From Bedellia somnulentella (Eukaryota > Arthropoda > Insecta > Lepidoptera > Bedelliidae), in NCBI GenBank assembly GCA_963576735.1, contig OY755179.1, forward strand, positions 434,001 to 498,000: a stretch of DNA of 64,000 nt, read 5' to 3'. The translations under genes were made by a program, and so were the position numbers. The notes beneath the pieces were generated by a model. That model did no database searches. It was not told the DNA's origin and saw only the letters and a program-made list of their open reading frames with translations. Positions 61,551 through 64,000 of the stretch are shown piece after piece (positions within the stretch are counted from its first letter, which is position 1; the number at the start of each line of letters is the position of its first letter).

Positions 61551-64000
61551 TCACGTGTTCTATGTCTTTTTCATAAGGTGTTTGAGTTTGAATTTTGATG
61601 TATCAATATCACTAATGACCATTAAAACTAGAAGTCATTAACAAGACATTCGTACTCTTCAGTCATTTCCGTCAAACTAAGACAAACTTCTATAAAAGTT
61701 GTGTTTGGTTAATGTTGACATTGATATTAATGTTCGAGTGAAAGTTTTCCTCCACTTGCTTATTATTTTCATCTTAAAATCAAAGTAGTAGCGCTCGCGC
61801 CCACACCCGTATATTTAAGTGAAACACGTAAGCCATAGTAGTTAGTATTGTATAAGCCACTTCCTCTAGTCTGTGAAGCATACAGGTGTTCGTAGGTCCG
61901 CGTTATGATATACGATTTAGGTTAGTTAGTAAGAGTGCCGCTCCTTGCCTCAAACAACCTCGCCTCGCTAAATTAACCAACTTAAAACTTGTACTTGGAT
62001 ATGAAATCTTATTGTGATATCATTCATTCGTTCATTTGTCTCGTTCTCGTTTGTTCATTCGTTCGGTCGTTATTTCTATTATGTTTCATTGGCAATAGCC
62101 GTTCACTGCCATGTAAAGTCCCAATTTTATATTTAAGTAATAATAACATTGCGAATGATTAGTATATAAATCGTGTAGATAAATGAGCACAGGTTTAGTT
62201 ATCACTTAAAATACATAGTTGATTACCCTTTCTGTTGTACTTATTCTTTGATTTGTTCTATGAGAAAACCGTGCTCGTGTAAAAAATATATATGTGAAAA
62301 TTCAATTTGATGTTTGCATCCTAGAATAGAATTGTTAAAACCTAAATTGACTCTTCTGTATTCAAATTCATTACCTATATAGAGGAACTGTGAATTCTTA
62401 ACAAACTATGTTTTTAAACTACTTTAATTATTTGGATATGTTTTGTTTTGTTTAATTTTAATGTTGATTAAATAGAGATCTGGTTTTATTGATTTATTAA
62501 GAATGTAAAGTTAAGTTTAATTTAGCCTATCTTTTACACAAAACTTTTTTAAATTAAAATATTTTATCTAGCTAGATAATAATATACTATGTTGGCTATA
62601 AGTCAAACTTATGAAGCGCACACTGCTTGATGAAATACCAAAACATGTAACTTTTTATTTTATTTACTTATTTAATACTATACTTTGTTCTAACTGTTAA
62701 ACAGTGAAGCTTATTATGAAATACTTATTGAATAAGTTGTGCTCAAAAGATTAATAAACACGTTTTCCTTTATAATTTTAATATCTAGTGTGTAAATATT
62801 CCGTAAGAAAGCCATTCTGTTAATTCGCTTCGTAACATTATTTTGTACTTCTTGGTTTTTCGTCCAATCATTTGGTGTCGTGCACTCGAATACGTACAAT
62901 TTTTATTAGAAATCTCTGGTGCGATGATTGCTGTATATAATGCAGCAGTTTTAGTCCTAAGTTATAGATAGAGTACTTAATTGTGTTTTTTATTCGTTTA
63001 ATTTTATTTATCAATTTTTGTTAAGCTATAGTTAATTTTACACCATTTTCAACGTAACTAGTCCAAATAGCTCAAATTTGTCACAAAAAATCAAACCAAG
63101 GAACATTTTGTTCCCTTAATATATCTAAATAAAAATATTTTTGTTTAATCTATGACTTCCCGAGCACTAGCGAAAGACAAGTACCGTCAAAACCGAGGAA
63201 CAATAGAATTATTTGCGTTTCCAATCCAAGATAGCAGTGATTGGCCTTTTTTTAAAAGCTCACTTCATAGACAAGCCGTTGATATCAATAAAAACGTAAT
63301 TAAACTCTTAAAATAAAAGAAATAAGGGGTTAATTCGAACACGGTAAGCTGGCCATCGGCGGCTCCACGGGGAGCCATCGGGGTTTGGCGGTACTTTTGC
63401 TTCTGGCTACTCTGGGAGCCGGCGGGACGTGAAAGGTTAATATTTTCAATTAATACACAAACTGCGATGGTGTCCAACGTTGTGTGGTAGTTAATGTTGG
63501 TGTAGCAAAAGGAGAATGAGAGTAGAGTGAATGCAGGGTGCGAAACGTGATTCGTATATGATGTGGTATGAAAATGACGTAAGAAATATAGAATAAATGG
63601 TGTTTAGGAGTTTTTAGAACGTTGAGTGTCATATGGACGCAATATGGACTGTAATGAAAGTAGAGGAAAGAAGAAGAAAGTTTCGAAATAAAATGGAAAC
63701 TTTTTTAACAAACTGGATGTTGTGTGACATCGATTGGTGCGTGAAAGAAACGATAAATAATGTAAAGAAGCAATATGGTGCATAAAAGATTAAATCAAGT
63801 TCAAGCTCGGGTGGGGTTTTGGGAACAGAGACCTGGTTTGGTCTGATACATTTAACAAGAACCTGACCACCCACAAAATACCAAATTGGTTGAGCAACAA
63901 TTACATTGTATAGATTAGTCTGACTTAGATTCTTACTTTCCTTCGTTTAATGATAAAGAAGCAATGATTGTATGATATAATTTGGTCTAACGCGGGAACA
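61551..64000. other. Downstream region without recognisable genes
   Basis: AT-rich. A GC-rich patch at 63345-63435 (CCATCGGCGGCTCCACGGGG on plus) and the purine-rich sequence after it look like non-coding repeat, with no convincing exon on either strand. Confidence 0.5.

Noticed and set aside
63265..63477. Minus-strand ORF with SRPAGSQSSQKQKYRQTPMA
   Set aside because: GC-rich patch without splice sites or a recognisable domain; probably part of a non-coding repeat.

Overview
The window is animal nuclear DNA, most likely from a moth or butterfly. AT-rich intergenic and intronic sequence surrounds short GC-rich exons with GT-AG borders. The repeat load is the lepidopteran type: tRNA-derived SINEs, (TATG)n-tailed LINE and SINE copies, Helitrons ending in CTAG, and AGGGTTCCGTA-type elements. 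The assignment to Lepidoptera is inference; the eukaryotic gene structure is seen directly. Two runs of exactly 200 N (1117-1316 and 50997-51196) look like assembly gaps of unknown true size.

Three host genes can be read. (1) Minus strand, 99-1057: the last two exons of a WD40-repeat protein. The upstream part is lost at or beyond the first gap, and one exon carries a frame break. (2) Minus strand, 1730-8748: a five-exon Larp7 gene (La module, RRM1, short C-terminal part). It reads as 361 residues and appears to lack the C-terminal xRRM that binds 7SK RNA. (3) Plus strand, 13255-61070: a phospholipase C beta gene of the PLCB1/Plc21C type, spread over 48 kb. Readable exons give the PH-like N-terminus, EF hands, the complete catalytic X domain, a very long X-Y linker, and after the second gap the end of the C-terminal coiled coil. 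The Y and C2 domains are in the gap. About 4.5 kb separate the divergent Larp7 and PLC beta starts; TGACA clusters lie upstream of both.

Most of the remaining sequence is mobile DNA. A roughly 245-bp SINE-like family ('family A' here) has at least 24 copies in both orientations, many with 8-14 bp target duplications. A LINE 3' end ('family B', RTE-like, ORF ending near [12 protein letters not shown]) and a tRNA-derived SINE ('family C') share its terminal GCGTGA...TATG tail. There are also a Jockey/CR1-like LINE with reverse transcriptase (about 14.9-16.7 kb), a pogo-like DNA transposon (29971-30771), several Helitrons including one with a helicase remnant (46977-47939), MITEs, and an intact-looking Ty3/Gypsy LTR retrotransposon (54045-60976, antisense in the last PLC beta intron).

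Most notable: a 14-copy tandem array (51848-53700) whose 133/136-bp unit spans an exon-intron border of PLC beta and so multiplies a 5' splice site; a textbook -1 frameshift signal (A AAA AAC, gag stop, 7-nt spacer, perfect 9-bp hairpin) between gag and pol; extra partial copies of PLC beta exon 5; the missing Larp7 xRRM; and the family A/B/C shared-tail system.
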